DNA of 64,000 bases from Aquificota bacterium (GTDB lineage: Bacteria; Aquificota; Aquificia; Aquificales; Hydrogenothermaceae), in assembly GCA_013153635.1 (NCBI GenBank), contig JAADDZ010000003.1, positions 6,995 to 70,994 on the forward strand, given 5' to 3'. Shown piece after piece: positions 1 to 8,077 of this stretch. A program made the position numbers and the translations under genes. Each line of letters begins with the position of its first letter. The first letter of the stretch is position 1. The notes under the pieces were generated by a model. That model made no database searches. It was not told where the DNA came from and saw only the letters and a list, made by a program, of their open reading frames with translations.

Positions 1-300
1 GGAAAGGAAAAAGCTGTTATAAAAATAGGAAAAAATGTAATGACAGGTCCCTATGTAAAAATATTTGCCTTTAATCATGGAATAGAACTATCAGATACAC
101 CAATGATAGAACAGCCAGTAGTAGAAAAGGACGTAATCATAGGAAACGACGTATGGATAGGAGCTGGTGCTATAATTCTTCCCGGCTGTAAGATAGGTGA
201 TGGGGTTGTTATAGCCGCCGGCGCTGTTGTAACAAAAGACATTCCAAGCAATGTTATTGTTGGTGGAATTCCTGCGAAAATAATAAAAAAAAGAGCATAA
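1..300 (+). CDS. Hexapeptide-repeat acetyltransferase, 3' part (5' end outside window)
   Basis: The frame is open from base 1, so only the C-terminal ~99 residues are present. They show left-handed beta-helix hexapeptide repeats (for example [16 protein letters not shown] and [13 protein letters not shown]) ending in the typical [11 protein letters not shown] tail of the maltose/galactoside/colanic-acid (LacA/WcaF) O-acetyltransferase family. The His in AFNHG fits the family's catalytic histidine region. Family members transfer acetyl from acetyl-CoA to a sugar hydroxyl. The next gene starts 8 bases downstream and the neighbours are polysaccharide genes, so acetylation of a surface glycan is the likely role. 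The exact acceptor cannot be told. Confidence 0.85.
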   Translation, partial: GKEKAVIKIGKNVMTGPYVKIFAFNHGIELSDTPMIEQPVVEKDVIIGNDVWIGAGAIILPGCKIGDGVVIAAGAVVTKDIPSNVIVGGIPAKIIKKRA

Positions 301-307
301 GACGACC

Positions 308-1486
308 ATGCAAAAAATTACAGACATTAATGTTATCTTCCTTGGGGCAGGTCCAACAGCTTTGGCAGGTATAAGAGAAGCAGGAGAAAATAAATTTAAC
401 ACCTATACCATAGGTCTTTATCCATATGAAGTAGGTCTATACTCTAAATACACTAAAAAATTAGGGTATGCACACCCAGAAAAAGAACCAGAAAAATTAC
501 TAAATATACTAAATAAATTCTATGGAGAAAATCCTAACTCTACGAATATATTAATACCTACTGGAGATGAATCCATTGAATTCCTATCTAAAAACAAAGA
601 AAAATTAAAAGATAGATTTGTATACAGCTTGCTCCTATCAGATATAAGCGAGATTATTTTAAACAAAGAAAAATTTGCCCAAATATGTGAAAAATACAAT
701 ATTCCTGCACCAAAAACTTGGACAAAAAACACAAACATACCCTTAGAAGAATGGGCTAAACAAGTAAAATATCCGTGTTTCATAAAACCTGTCTACTACC
801 ATAAATGGGCAAAAATGTTTGGACTAAAAAAAGGTTTTTTAGTTAACTCAAACAAAGAATTAATAGAAACATATAATAATCTATATAATAAATTTAGTGA
901 ACTAATTATCCAAGAAGTCATTCCCGGAGATGACTCAAATATCGTAGTTTTTAGTGCTAACTTTACAAAAGACAATGTAGAGCAAATCTTCACCGGAAGA
1001 AAAATAAGGCAGTACCCTGTAAATTTCGGAACAACTACTTGTGCTATATCAGAAAATATCGAGGAAATAAAAGAATACTCTATAAAACTGTTAACCTCTA
1101 TCAAATATATAGGTGTTTGTGATGTAGAATTCAAATACGATTATAGGGACAATACCTACAAGATAATCGAAGTCAACGCAAGGATAGGAAGATGGTATAG
1201 ATTAGTTACAAAATCAAGAAAAATACCATTAACCGCCTCTATACACTACCTAGCAAATACAAATACAAAATTGAAAGAAACCCAAGAAAAAGAAAATATC
1301 ATATGGCTATTTCCTATAAGAGATATACCAGCTATATTAAAACAAGAGAACAAACTAAAAGCCATAAAATACTACTTTAAAAGAAATAAAGTTTGGTGTA
1401 TCTTTGATAAAAAAGACCCTTTACCTTTTCTGATGTATTTTTTCGAAATGGGATACAAATATATAAAATATAAAAAAGGAAAGTAG
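308..1486 (+). CDS. ATP-grasp ligase of a polysaccharide locus
   Basis: 392 residues. The N-terminus (NVIFLGAGPTALAGIREAG) resembles a pre-ATP-grasp Rossmann-like fold. It is followed by an ATP-grasp body with a Lys-containing strand (CFIKPVYYHKW, ~residue 160), the IIQEVIPG segment (~200) and the acidic metal/ATP end CDVEFKYD...IIEVNARIGRW (~265-300). This fits the carboxylate-amine ligase group (D-aspartate ligase or CarB-like) often found in glycan clusters. Such enzymes activate a carboxylate as acyl phosphate and join it to an amine. It lies between an acetyltransferase and a PLP aminotransferase, so it may attach an amino acid to a sugar. Substrate is unknown. The start has no strong Shine-Dalgarno sequence. 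Confidence 0.75.
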   Translation: MQKITDINVIFLGAGPTALAGIREAGENKFNTYTIGLYPYEVGLYSKYTKKLGYAHPEKEPEKLLNILNKFYGENPNSTNILIPTGDESIEFLSKNKEKLKDRFVYSLLLSDISEIILNKEKFAQICEKYNIPAPKTWTKNTNIPLEEWAKQVKYPCFIKPVYYHKWAKMFGLKKGFLVNSNKELIETYNNLYNKFSELIIQEVIPGDDSNIVVFSANFTKDNVEQIFTGRKIRQYPVNFGTTTCAISENIEEIKEYSIKLLTSIKYIGVCDVEFKYDYRDNTYKIIEVNARIGRWYRLVTKSRKIPLTASIHYLANTNTKLKETQEKENIIWLFPIRDIPAILKQENKLKAIKYYFKRNKVWCIFDKKDPLPFLMYFFEMGYKYIKYKKGK

Positions 1487-1489
1487 TAC

Positions 1490-2515
1490 ATGCACAGCAA
1501 ATTTCAAGATTCTCCAAATGTAAACTGGTTTTCCTTCCCAAGGAAAAAAGAAGATGAACCAAACTTTCCCAATGTAATAAAAACATTTATGGGAAGAGAT
1601 GCCCTTAACATCTACTTGTGGAACATAAAACAAAAAAGGGAAACATTAACAGCTCTTATTCCTGCTTATATATGTAAGGAGGTTCCTGACCAATTTAAAA
1701 GAAATAGCATTGACATCAAATACTATGATTTGAAAAACTTTCAAATAACTGTAAATGATATAAAATCATCTTTAGATAAAAGTATCGATATATTTTATTT
1801 TGTTCATTATTTTGGAATATACCAAAAGAATATAAAGGAAATAATAAAAACTGTAAAAAACATTAACCCTAATGCTATTATCATAGAAGATAGAGCCCAT
1901 TATCTTAGCGATAAATATATATTACCTGAAGTTGATGCGGTCATTTATAGCTTTAGAAAACTCCTTCCTATACCTGAAGGTGGAGGTATTTATTCAAAAC
2001 AAAAACTTACATACCAAAAAAAACCTCGACTATACTCAAATTTTTTAGTGAGCCTTGTTTTGCTAAAAAAGAAAATATTCGGACATAACCCAAAATTTTC
2101 TCGTTCCAATGTAATGAAAGACACCTTAAAACCTTCTAATGAACTCTTACTTCCATCTAGTTTTTCTGAAAAAGTTATAAACCAATACAATATAGAAGAA
2201 GAAATACAGTTCAGGAGAAAACTTTTTTATTTATGGAAAGAAAATATAGAAGAACTTGGAATAAAACCTGTTTTTAAAGAATTATCTGAAAAAGATATTC
2301 CACAAGGATTTCCAATCTATGTAGATAATGCACAGCATTTTTTTGAGAATATGTTAAAAAAGGGAATTTTTCTAAAAAGACATTGGGAATTGCCAAAATA
2401 TATTGAAAAAGTAGCTCCTTTTTCTTATAATTTATCTAATAAAATAATTACCCTTCCTATTTATAAAGGTATTGAAAATAGAAATGTTATTTTTTTAAAA
2501 AATCTATTAAAATAA
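1490..2515 (+). CDS. DegT/DnrJ/EryC1-like PLP-dependent aminotransferase (divergent)
   Basis: 341 residues. PLP fold-type I features are visible: IIEDRAHYLSD (Asp for the PLP ring nitrogen, ~residue 132), then VDAVIYSFRKLLPIPEGGGIY (~145-165), where the Lys of SFRK fits the Schiff-base lysine seen in the SxxK(x)GG region of sugar aminotransferases. The N-terminal GRDAL segment and Gly-rich loop also fit. Length is slightly below the ~370 usual for DegT proteins and sequence is divergent. It starts 4 bases after the ATP-grasp gene behind an AAAGGAAAG ribosome site, so they are co-translated. Likely role is making or using an amino sugar for the surface polysaccharide; a regulatory PLP protein is not excluded. 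Confidence 0.65.
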   Translation: MHSKFQDSPNVNWFSFPRKKEDEPNFPNVIKTFMGRDALNIYLWNIKQKRETLTALIPAYICKEVPDQFKRNSIDIKYYDLKNFQITVNDIKSSLDKSIDIFYFVHYFGIYQKNIKEIIKTVKNINPNAIIIEDRAHYLSDKYILPEVDAVIYSFRKLLPIPEGGGIYSKQKLTYQKKPRLYSNFLVSLVLLKKKIFGHNPKFSRSNVMKDTLKPSNELLLPSSFSEKVINQYNIEEEIQFRRKLFYLWKENIEELGIKPVFKELSEKDIPQGFPIYVDNAQHFFENMLKKGIFLKRHWELPKYIEKVAPFSYNLSNKIITLPIYKGIENRNVIFLKNLLK

Positions 2516-2558
2516 AGAATAATTTACTAAAACTAAATAAAACACGGGAGAATTAAAG

Positions 2559-4913
2559 ATGAGAAATATAATATTTCTTCTACTAACCTTATCACTATAT
2601 TCTTTATCGTTTGGAACTAACGCTAAACATCTAAACATATTCCCTGTTTTTATTGAAAACAAAGGACAAGTCCGCACAGATATTAAATATTACTTAAAAT
2701 CTCCAGTGGGAACAGTAGGGATACAAGATAACGGTACTATTCTTTATTATCTTATAAACAATGGAAAAATAGAATACTTTGCGGAAGAACCTACAAATCA
2801 TAAGAAAAAATTAGAAATACTAGGGTTAGAAAAACAGAAAGCTATCGTAAATTACTTTAAAGGAAATAAATATATAACTAATATCCCTACTTTTAAAAAA
2901 GTAAAATTAACTAACGTCTTTCAAGGAATAAATATAGAACTAATATTAAACGACGGAAAATTAGAAAAAATATTCAAAGTAAAACCCTACAGCAAAGTAT
3001 CTGACATAAAACTTTCACTAAGCAATGTAAATAAAATAAGAATAAATAAAGAAGGTGAACTAGTTCTACAGCTAAAAGATAGTACCAAAAAATTCTCGAA
3101 ACCAGTTGCATTTCAAATTATCAATGGAAAAAAACATTTTGTAAAAGTACATTACAAAATTTTAAACAAAAATACGTATTCTTTTGAAGTTGGAAAATAT
3201 GACAAATCCAAAGAGCTAATAATAGACCCGATACTCAATGGAATTTCGTTTGGAGGAACCAACGAAGAATTTGCAAAAAGCATAAGAATTGTAGGAGATA
3301 AAGTTTTTGTTGCAGGTTTTACCCGTTCTGAAGACTTTCCTGCTAAAAACGGATACGATACATCTTTTAATGGGAAAAAAATCATACCTAATGTTACATA
3401 TGACGAAAACGAAGGAGTGTATCTAGATGAAAATAACCAGAGAGTAATCTGCCATGAGTATATAGAAGATACTAAGACCTGCATTATTTACAACCAGGAT
3501 ATTTTCGTAGTTAAACTTGATAAAAACCTAACACAGATAGAAAGCGCAACTTTTTTAGGTGGTTCAGAACTGGATAGAGCAGATAGTCTATTAGTTGATA
3601 ATAATGGAAATATCATCATAGTGGGAAGTTCATATTCTCCAGACTTTCCAACTACAGACCTTGTAGATGGAGATGACCCTCTAAATCATGGAAATTGGGA
3701 TATTATTATTGCCGTTTTTAACAATGACCTAAACCAGCTTATAAAATCAGTACGAATTGGAGGCTCTAGAAAAGACAAAGCAACTGATGCAAAACTATCT
3801 GAAAATTACATATATGTATATGGATATACAAGGTCAAGTAACTTTCCAACCACTCCTAACGCATACCAACCTTCAAAAATGATAGGAAACGATTATGATG
3901 CTTTTATCATGAAAATTGATGTATCCCTGAACAAAATAGAATCCTCTACCTTTTTTGGAGGATTAGAAAAAGACCTAACATCAAAGATATATGTATCTGA
4001 AGATGCAGTGTATGGAACAGGAACAACTCATTCAAAATCTTTATCTAATGCAAACGTACCCGGATTCAATAAAACATTTAATAGTGGAGATTCCTCTAAG
4101 AAATACTATACCGATGGATTTCTTTTCAAGATGGATAAAAATTTAGAACAGTTACAAGCATGGACTTTCATAGGAGGAAATGAGATAGATAAAACTAATG
4201 ATGTTGGACTGTACAATGGTTCTGTATACGTAATAGGATATACTCATTCTGAAGATTTCCCAGTTACAGAAAACGCCTTTAGAAAAGAATTAACTGGAGA
4301 ATATGAAGAATACACAATCGTAGAAGGAGGTACAAGTTATACAGTATACAAAAAACCTTTAGATGCATTTATAACTCAACTTGACGAGAATTTAACACAG
4401 ATAATCAATTCTACGTATCTTGGAGGTTCTTTACATGATAACTCAAACACTATAAAAATTGACGATAGAGGTAATATCTACGTGAGCGGATTTACAAACT
4501 CCTATGATTTTCCAATTACCTCTACAGCCATAAAAACAGAAATACAAGGAAGTGATGGTTTCATGCTAATAGCCTCTACCAATCTAGATAACGTAGTATA
4601 TTCAACCTTTATAGGAGGAGCTAATCAAGACTCTATTTGGGGATTTTGTACTGATTCTGAATATTCTATTTATACTCTTGGTGTAACAAACTCTATAGAT
4701 TTTAAAAATTATCTAAACAATCCTAGCATAAGTAATGATGACGACATTTTTATTACTAATTTTTACTGGGAAGAAGGGAATTTGTTGACAAAATCGTGTG
4801 ACAAAGGTAGTAACGGCTGTAATTATTCTTTTTATGGAAATAATTTAATATTCCTTCTAATAGCTATACTGTTTTTATCAATGAGAAGATTTACAATTAG
4901 AAACATGGTGTAA
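2559..4913 (+). CDS. Secreted SBBP-repeat beta-propeller protein with C-terminal membrane/Arg tail
   Basis: 784 residues. An N-terminal signal peptide (MRNIIFLLLTLSLYSLSFG) is followed by a conserved N-domain beginning IENKGQVRTDIKYYLKSP, typical of proteins with SBBP repeats. From ~residue 225 there are about eight repeats of the form FGGTNEEFAKSI...VAGFTRSEDFPA, the beta-propeller repeat pattern (G-x-T-x-S-x-DFP). The end is GSNGCNYSFYGNN, a ~15-residue hydrophobic helix, then MRR and a short basic tail, resembling C-terminal protein-sorting signals that are cleaved on the cell surface. It sits inside a polysaccharide locus with a PEP-CTERM-type deacetylase. Likely an extracellular surface protein; specific function unknown. 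Its stop codon lies inside the palindrome at 4906-4928. Confidence 0.8.
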   Translation: MRNIIFLLLTLSLYSLSFGTNAKHLNIFPVFIENKGQVRTDIKYYLKSPVGTVGIQDNGTILYYLINNGKIEYFAEEPTNHKKKLEILGLEKQKAIVNYFKGNKYITNIPTFKKVKLTNVFQGINIELILNDGKLEKIFKVKPYSKVSDIKLSLSNVNKIRINKEGELVLQLKDSTKKFSKPVAFQIINGKKHFVKVHYKILNKNTYSFEVGKYDKSKELIIDPILNGISFGGTNEEFAKSIRIVGDKVFVAGFTRSEDFPAKNGYDTSFNGKKIIPNVTYDENEGVYLDENNQRVICHEYIEDTKTCIIYNQDIFVVKLDKNLTQIESATFLGGSELDRADSLLVDNNGNIIIVGSSYSPDFPTTDLVDGDDPLNHGNWDIIIAVFNNDLNQLIKSVRIGGSRKDKATDAKLSENYIYVYGYTRSSNFPTTPNAYQPSKMIGNDYDAFIMKIDVSLNKIESSTFFGGLEKDLTSKIYVSEDAVYGTGTTHSKSLSNANVPGFNKTFNSGDSSKKYYTDGFLFKMDKNLEQLQAWTFIGGNEIDKTNDVGLYNGSVYVIGYTHSEDFPVTENAFRKELTGEYEEYTIVEGGTSYTVYKKPLDAFITQLDENLTQIINSTYLGGSLHDNSNTIKIDDRGNIYVSGFTNSYDFPITSTAIKTEIQGSDGFMLIASTNLDNVVYSTFIGGANQDSIWGFCTDSEYSIYTLGVTNSIDFKNYLNNPSISNDDDIFITNFYWEEGNLLTKSCDKGSNGCNYSFYGNNLIFLLIAILFLSMRRFTIRNMV

Positions 4914-4928
4914 ATAAATTTTACACCA
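4906..4928. promoter_or_regulatory. Upstream activator-site palindrome 1 of the ASH-protein promoter
   Basis: A perfect inverted repeat, TGGTGTAAA-N5-TTTACACCA, overlaps the stop codon of the preceding gene. Its core TGTAAA-N5-TTTACA recurs at 4977-4995 and twice before the second sigma-54 promoter. There is no T-tract after it, so it does not read as a terminator. Its centre is about 160 bases upstream of the -12 element, a normal distance for a sigma-54 enhancer site. Confidence 0.6.
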
Positions 4929-4976
4929 TTAAAATAAACAAGGAATACACATTTGTAAGGCTAATACATTTATCAG

Positions 4977-4995
4977 TTGTAAATAATTTTTACAA
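4977..4995. promoter_or_regulatory. Upstream activator-site palindrome 2 of the ASH-protein promoter
   Basis: A perfect inverted repeat, TTGTAAA-N5-TTTACAA, has its centre ~93 bases upstream of the -12 element of the sigma-54 promoter. A further half site (TGTAAA) lies at 5030-5035. The spacing to palindrome 1 is 69 bases centre to centre. Identity of the binding protein is unknown; no enhancer-binding protein gene is in the window. Confidence 0.6.
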
Positions 4996-5064
4996 TAATA
5001 AGTACTACAAAATCTCTATTTTTAAATTTTGTAAATATTTCATAGCCTTACGAAAAGGCAATTT

Positions 5065-5081
5065 TTGGCATATAAATTGCT
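5065..5081 (+). promoter_or_regulatory. Sigma-54 (RpoN) -24/-12 promoter
   Basis: TTGGCA-N6-TTGCT matches the sigma-54 consensus TGGCAC-N5-TTGCW, with GG (5067-5068) and GC (5079-5080) separated by exactly 10 bases. The predicted start near 5092 gives a ~42-base leader with a GGGAGG ribosome site before the ATG at 5134. Two palindromic activator sites lie upstream. Confidence 0.8.
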
Positions 5082-5133
5082 TAATAATTAAAATAACTTT
5101 AGTAACTTAAAACTAAGTAGGGAGGTCTGTGTT

Positions 5134-6270
5134 ATGAAAAATACTCTAAAAACGGTAGTACTTGGAAGTGCTATATCTTCGGCACTTGTCTTGGGAAATG
5201 CTTTTGCAGGACCCATAGTAGATGTCAACCCGGGAACTACACAGTTTGGAGATGTTCTTGTTGGTACGACAGCTGGTCCAGAAACTATAATCATTACAAA
5301 TACTGGTGATGCTGATTTGGTTATCTCTAGTATAACTCTTAGAGGTAGAGACTTTGATAACTATGCTGTAGCGGCAGGAACTACATGCCCAATGGGCGGT
5401 GGAACATTAAGTGTTGGTCAATCTTGTGAAATAAAGGTAACTTTTACTCCAAACAGCATAGGCTACAAAAAGGCACTGTTTAAAATAGTATCAAATGGAG
5501 ACCCTTCTCCAGCTTACGCTTATTTAAGAGGAACTGGAGTAGACCCAAGTGCTGAACTAACTCCAAGCTTCTATGACTATGGTCATGTATGGATAGAAGG
5601 TCCTACATTCCCAGTACAACAGTTCACCCTTCAAAACACAGGAAATACAGATTTGATAGTACAAGGTATCCATCTTAGAGGACAGTATGCCCCTAACTGG
5701 CAGTTTGTAAGTGGTACTGATGCATGTCCATATGGAACTACATTCACATTACCAGAAGGTCAAGACTGTCAAATCTACGTTGAATTTCATCCTATAGAAG
5801 TAGGAGAAATGAAAGCTGCAATAAAAGTTTATACAAATGATACTGACGAGCCTAAACTATATTCAAAACTCGTAGGAGTTGGAAGAAGTGCCTATGAACC
5901 AGATATAGACCTGTGTGAATTCTCTGATCCAGCAGACTTTGGAGAGGTTCCTATCTGTACGGGAACTATAACTCATAGAATAGAACTCCAAAACGAAGGA
6001 CAGATGGACTTGAATATCGATCAAGTTCTTTTAAGAGGAAGAGATGCGGCTAACTTTAGTATCGTAACTGACAACTGTAGCGGAACAACTCTAACAGCAG
6101 GTCAAATTTGTGATGTCTATGTTCAGCTAGACCCAGCAGTAACAGGAACAGGTTATAAAAAGGCTGTACTTAAAGTTCGCTCTAATGATCCAGACGAAAA
6201 TCCATACATCATATATCTAAGAGCAACTGTTACTGATTGTAGTACCCTTAACGACATAATACCTCAATAA
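5134..6270 (+). CDS. Secreted protein with three ASH-type (choice-of-anchor D) Ig-like repeats
   Basis: 378 residues. The signal peptide (MKNTLKTVVLGSAISSALVLGNAFA) would be cleaved before GPIVDVNPG. Three ~115-residue repeats follow, each with a start like P..DFG.V..G, a middle like LQNTGNTDLIVQGIHLRGQ and an end like CEIKVTFTPNSIGYKKA. This is the ASH/MSP-like immunoglobulin fold of choice-of-anchor D proteins. Each repeat holds a Cys pair ~15 residues apart (for example TTCPMG...QSCEI), and the protein ends shortly after a further Cys, without the usual C-terminal anchor. It probably forms an exported stalk or fibre. A strong GGGAGG ribosome site, a sigma-54 promoter with paired activator sites and a strong terminator after the gene suggest a monocistronic, strictly regulated, abundant product. 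Confidence 0.8.
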   Translation: MKNTLKTVVLGSAISSALVLGNAFAGPIVDVNPGTTQFGDVLVGTTAGPETIIITNTGDADLVISSITLRGRDFDNYAVAAGTTCPMGGGTLSVGQSCEIKVTFTPNSIGYKKALFKIVSNGDPSPAYAYLRGTGVDPSAELTPSFYDYGHVWIEGPTFPVQQFTLQNTGNTDLIVQGIHLRGQYAPNWQFVSGTDACPYGTTFTLPEGQDCQIYVEFHPIEVGEMKAAIKVYTNDTDEPKLYSKLVGVGRSAYEPDIDLCEFSDPADFGEVPICTGTITHRIELQNEGQMDLNIDQVLLRGRDAANFSIVTDNCSGTTLTAGQICDVYVQLDPAVTGTGYKKAVLKVRSNDPDENPYIIYLRATVTDCSTLNDIIPQ

Positions 6271-6293
6271 TAGATTTGATAAATCTCCAATAT

Positions 6294-6321
6294 AGGAGGG
6301 TGTTATGCCCTCCTTTTTCTT
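6294..6321 (+). terminator. Rho-independent terminator after the ASH protein gene
   Basis: The stem AGGAGGG/CCCTCCT encloses a 7-base loop and is followed by TTTTTCTTT. It lies 24 bases after the stop codon and closes a single-gene transcript. Confidence 0.85.
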
Positions 6322-6357
6322 TATATATATCAAATTTCTTAATCAAAATCGGACGCG

Positions 6358-7212
6358 ATGAATATACTTACTTTTGATATTGAGGAATGGTTCCACATTA
6401 TAGATATTCCTAATATAAAAGGGGAAAAACATTGGGAATCTCTAGAAGTACGAATTCACAAAAATATAGATAGAATTTTAGAGCTACTATATATCAAAAA
6501 TCAAAAGGCAACTTTTTTTTGTTTAGGCTGGATAGGTGAAAAGTATCCAGAAGTTATTAAAAAGATTGATGAACATGGTCATGAAATAGGCTCTCATTCT
6601 CGTCTTCACATTCCTGTATATCAAATGAAACCTGAAGATTTTGAAAAAGATACAGAATACTCTATCAAAACGTTAGAAGATATAACAGGTAAAAAAATCA
6701 GAATGTATAGGGCTCCTAGTTTCTCTATTACTTCCAAGTCCATATGGGCTTTAGAGATTTTAGCAAAACTTGGAATAGAAATAGATGCTTCTATTTTTCC
6801 TGCTTCTAGATCACATGGCGGTCTCGAAACTTTTAGATATTCAAAACCTGTCTTAATAAATGTGAACGGTATTTTGTTAAAGGAATTTCCAATGAATACC
6901 GTAAAACTCTTTGGTAGAAATATGGTTTTTTCTGGAGGTGGTTATTTTAGATTATTACCGTATAGATTAATTAAATTTTTTATGAAAAACTCCTCATATG
7001 TTATGACCTATTTTCACCCAAGAGACTTCGATCCTTATCAACCTGTATTGAAAGGTTTGAGTTTAGGTAGAAAATTTAAATCTTATTACGGATTAAAAAA
7101 TGCTTTTTCCAAATTAGAAAAACTAATTACTGATTTTGAGTTTGTTGACATAAAAACAGCCGAAAAAAGATTAAAATGGAATACTAAAATAAATTTGGGA
7201 GATATTAAATGA
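6358..7212 (+). CDS. Polysaccharide deacetylase, PEP-CTERM/XrtA locus type
   Basis: 284 residues. It begins [14 protein letters not shown], where the Asp of the TFDIEEWF motif is the NodB-family metal/catalytic Asp. Later motifs are [18 protein letters not shown] (~50-66), [12 protein letters not shown] (metal His pair, ~73-84) and [10 protein letters not shown] (~117-126). The C-terminal part, with [27 protein letters not shown] and a [12 protein letters not shown] segment, is the DUF3473-like extension typical of the deacetylase subfamily next to exosortase XrtA. The family removes acetyl groups from GlcNAc-like residues of an exopolysaccharide. The gene overlaps rfbA by 4 bases. An exosortase gene is not in view and may lie left of the window. 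Confidence 0.85.
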   Translation: MNILTFDIEEWFHIIDIPNIKGEKHWESLEVRIHKNIDRILELLYIKNQKATFFCLGWIGEKYPEVIKKIDEHGHEIGSHSRLHIPVYQMKPEDFEKDTEYSIKTLEDITGKKIRMYRAPSFSITSKSIWALEILAKLGIEIDASIFPASRSHGGLETFRYSKPVLINVNGILLKEFPMNTVKLFGRNMVFSGGGYFRLLPYRLIKFFMKNSSYVMTYFHPRDFDPYQPVLKGLSLGRKFKSYYGLKNAFSKLEKLITDFEFVDIKTAEKRLKWNTKINLGDIK

Positions 7213-8075
7213 AAGGAATAATATTAGCTGGAGGTAGTGGGACAAGGTTATACCCTATAACTATACCTACTATAAAACAGTTACTTCCTGTTTATGATAA
7301 ACCTATGATTTATTATCCATTGGCAACTCTTATGCTTGCTGGGGTGAGAGATTTTTTAATTATCTCTACGCCCAAAGATTTACCAAGGTTTCAAGAACTT
7401 TTCGGAGATGGAAGCAAATTAGGACTTAACTTTAGCTATGCTAAGCAAGAAAAACCAAGAGGTATAGCAGAAGCTCTTATTATAGGAGAAGATTTTATAG
7501 GTAACGATAATGTTTGGTTAATACTCGGGGATAATCTATTTTTTGGGCATGGTCTTCCAGAACTTCTTAAGGAAGCTGGAGAGCAAAAGGAGGGTGCTAC
7601 TGTTTTTGGTTATTACGTTTCTGACCCTGAAAGATATGGGGTTATTGAGTTTGATAAAGATGGAAAGGTTCTTTCTATAGAAGAAAAACCAAAAAAACCG
7701 AAATCGCATTATGCGGTAACAGGTCTGTACTATTACGATGGAGATGCTCCAAAGATAGCAAAATCTATAAAACCTTCACATAGAGGTGAGCTAGAGATTA
7801 CAGATGTAAATAATGAGTATCTAAAGAGGGGAAAACTCCACGTGAAATTAATGGGAAGAGGTTATGCATGGCTTGATACTGGAACTCATGATTCTCTTTT
7901 AGATGCTTCTGATTTTGTTAGGATTGTAGAGCATAGGCAAGGTCTAAAAATAGCTTGTATCGAAGAAATTGCGTATAGAATGGGATACATAGATAAAGGT
8001 CAGCTTGAGAGTTTGGCTCAACCTTTGAAAAAAACAGGATACGGAAAGTATCTGTTAAAACTTCTTGAGGAGTAA
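7209..8075 (+). CDS. rfbA: Glucose-1-phosphate thymidylyltransferase RmlA
   Basis: 288 residues, the normal RmlA length. It opens [18 protein letters not shown], the nucleotidyltransferase signature loop, followed by [44 protein letters not shown] (metal Asp), [33 protein letters not shown] and [15 protein letters not shown]. It makes dTDP-glucose from dTTP and glucose 1-phosphate, the first step to dTDP-rhamnose and related sugars. Its start overlaps the deacetylase stop (ATGA). The other rml genes are not in the window. It converges with aguA 2 bases away and no terminator hairpin is seen between them. Confidence 0.95.
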   Translation: MKGIILAGGSGTRLYPITIPTIKQLLPVYDKPMIYYPLATLMLAGVRDFLIISTPKDLPRFQELFGDGSKLGLNFSYAKQEKPRGIAEALIIGEDFIGNDNVWLILGDNLFFGHGLPELLKEAGEQKEGATVFGYYVSDPERYGVIEFDKDGKVLSIEEKPKKPKSHYAVTGLYYYDGDAPKIAKSIKPSHRGELEITDVNNEYLKRGKLHVKLMGRGYAWLDTGTHDSLLDASDFVRIVEHRQGLKIACIEEIAYRMGYIDKGQLESLAQPLKKTGYGKYLLKLLEE

Positions 8076-8077
8076 CA

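Noticed and set aside
4906-4928. Palindrome at the end of the SBBP gene as a transcription terminator
   Set aside because: There is no T-tract and the same core dyad recurs three times at sigma-54 promoters, so an activator site fits better.
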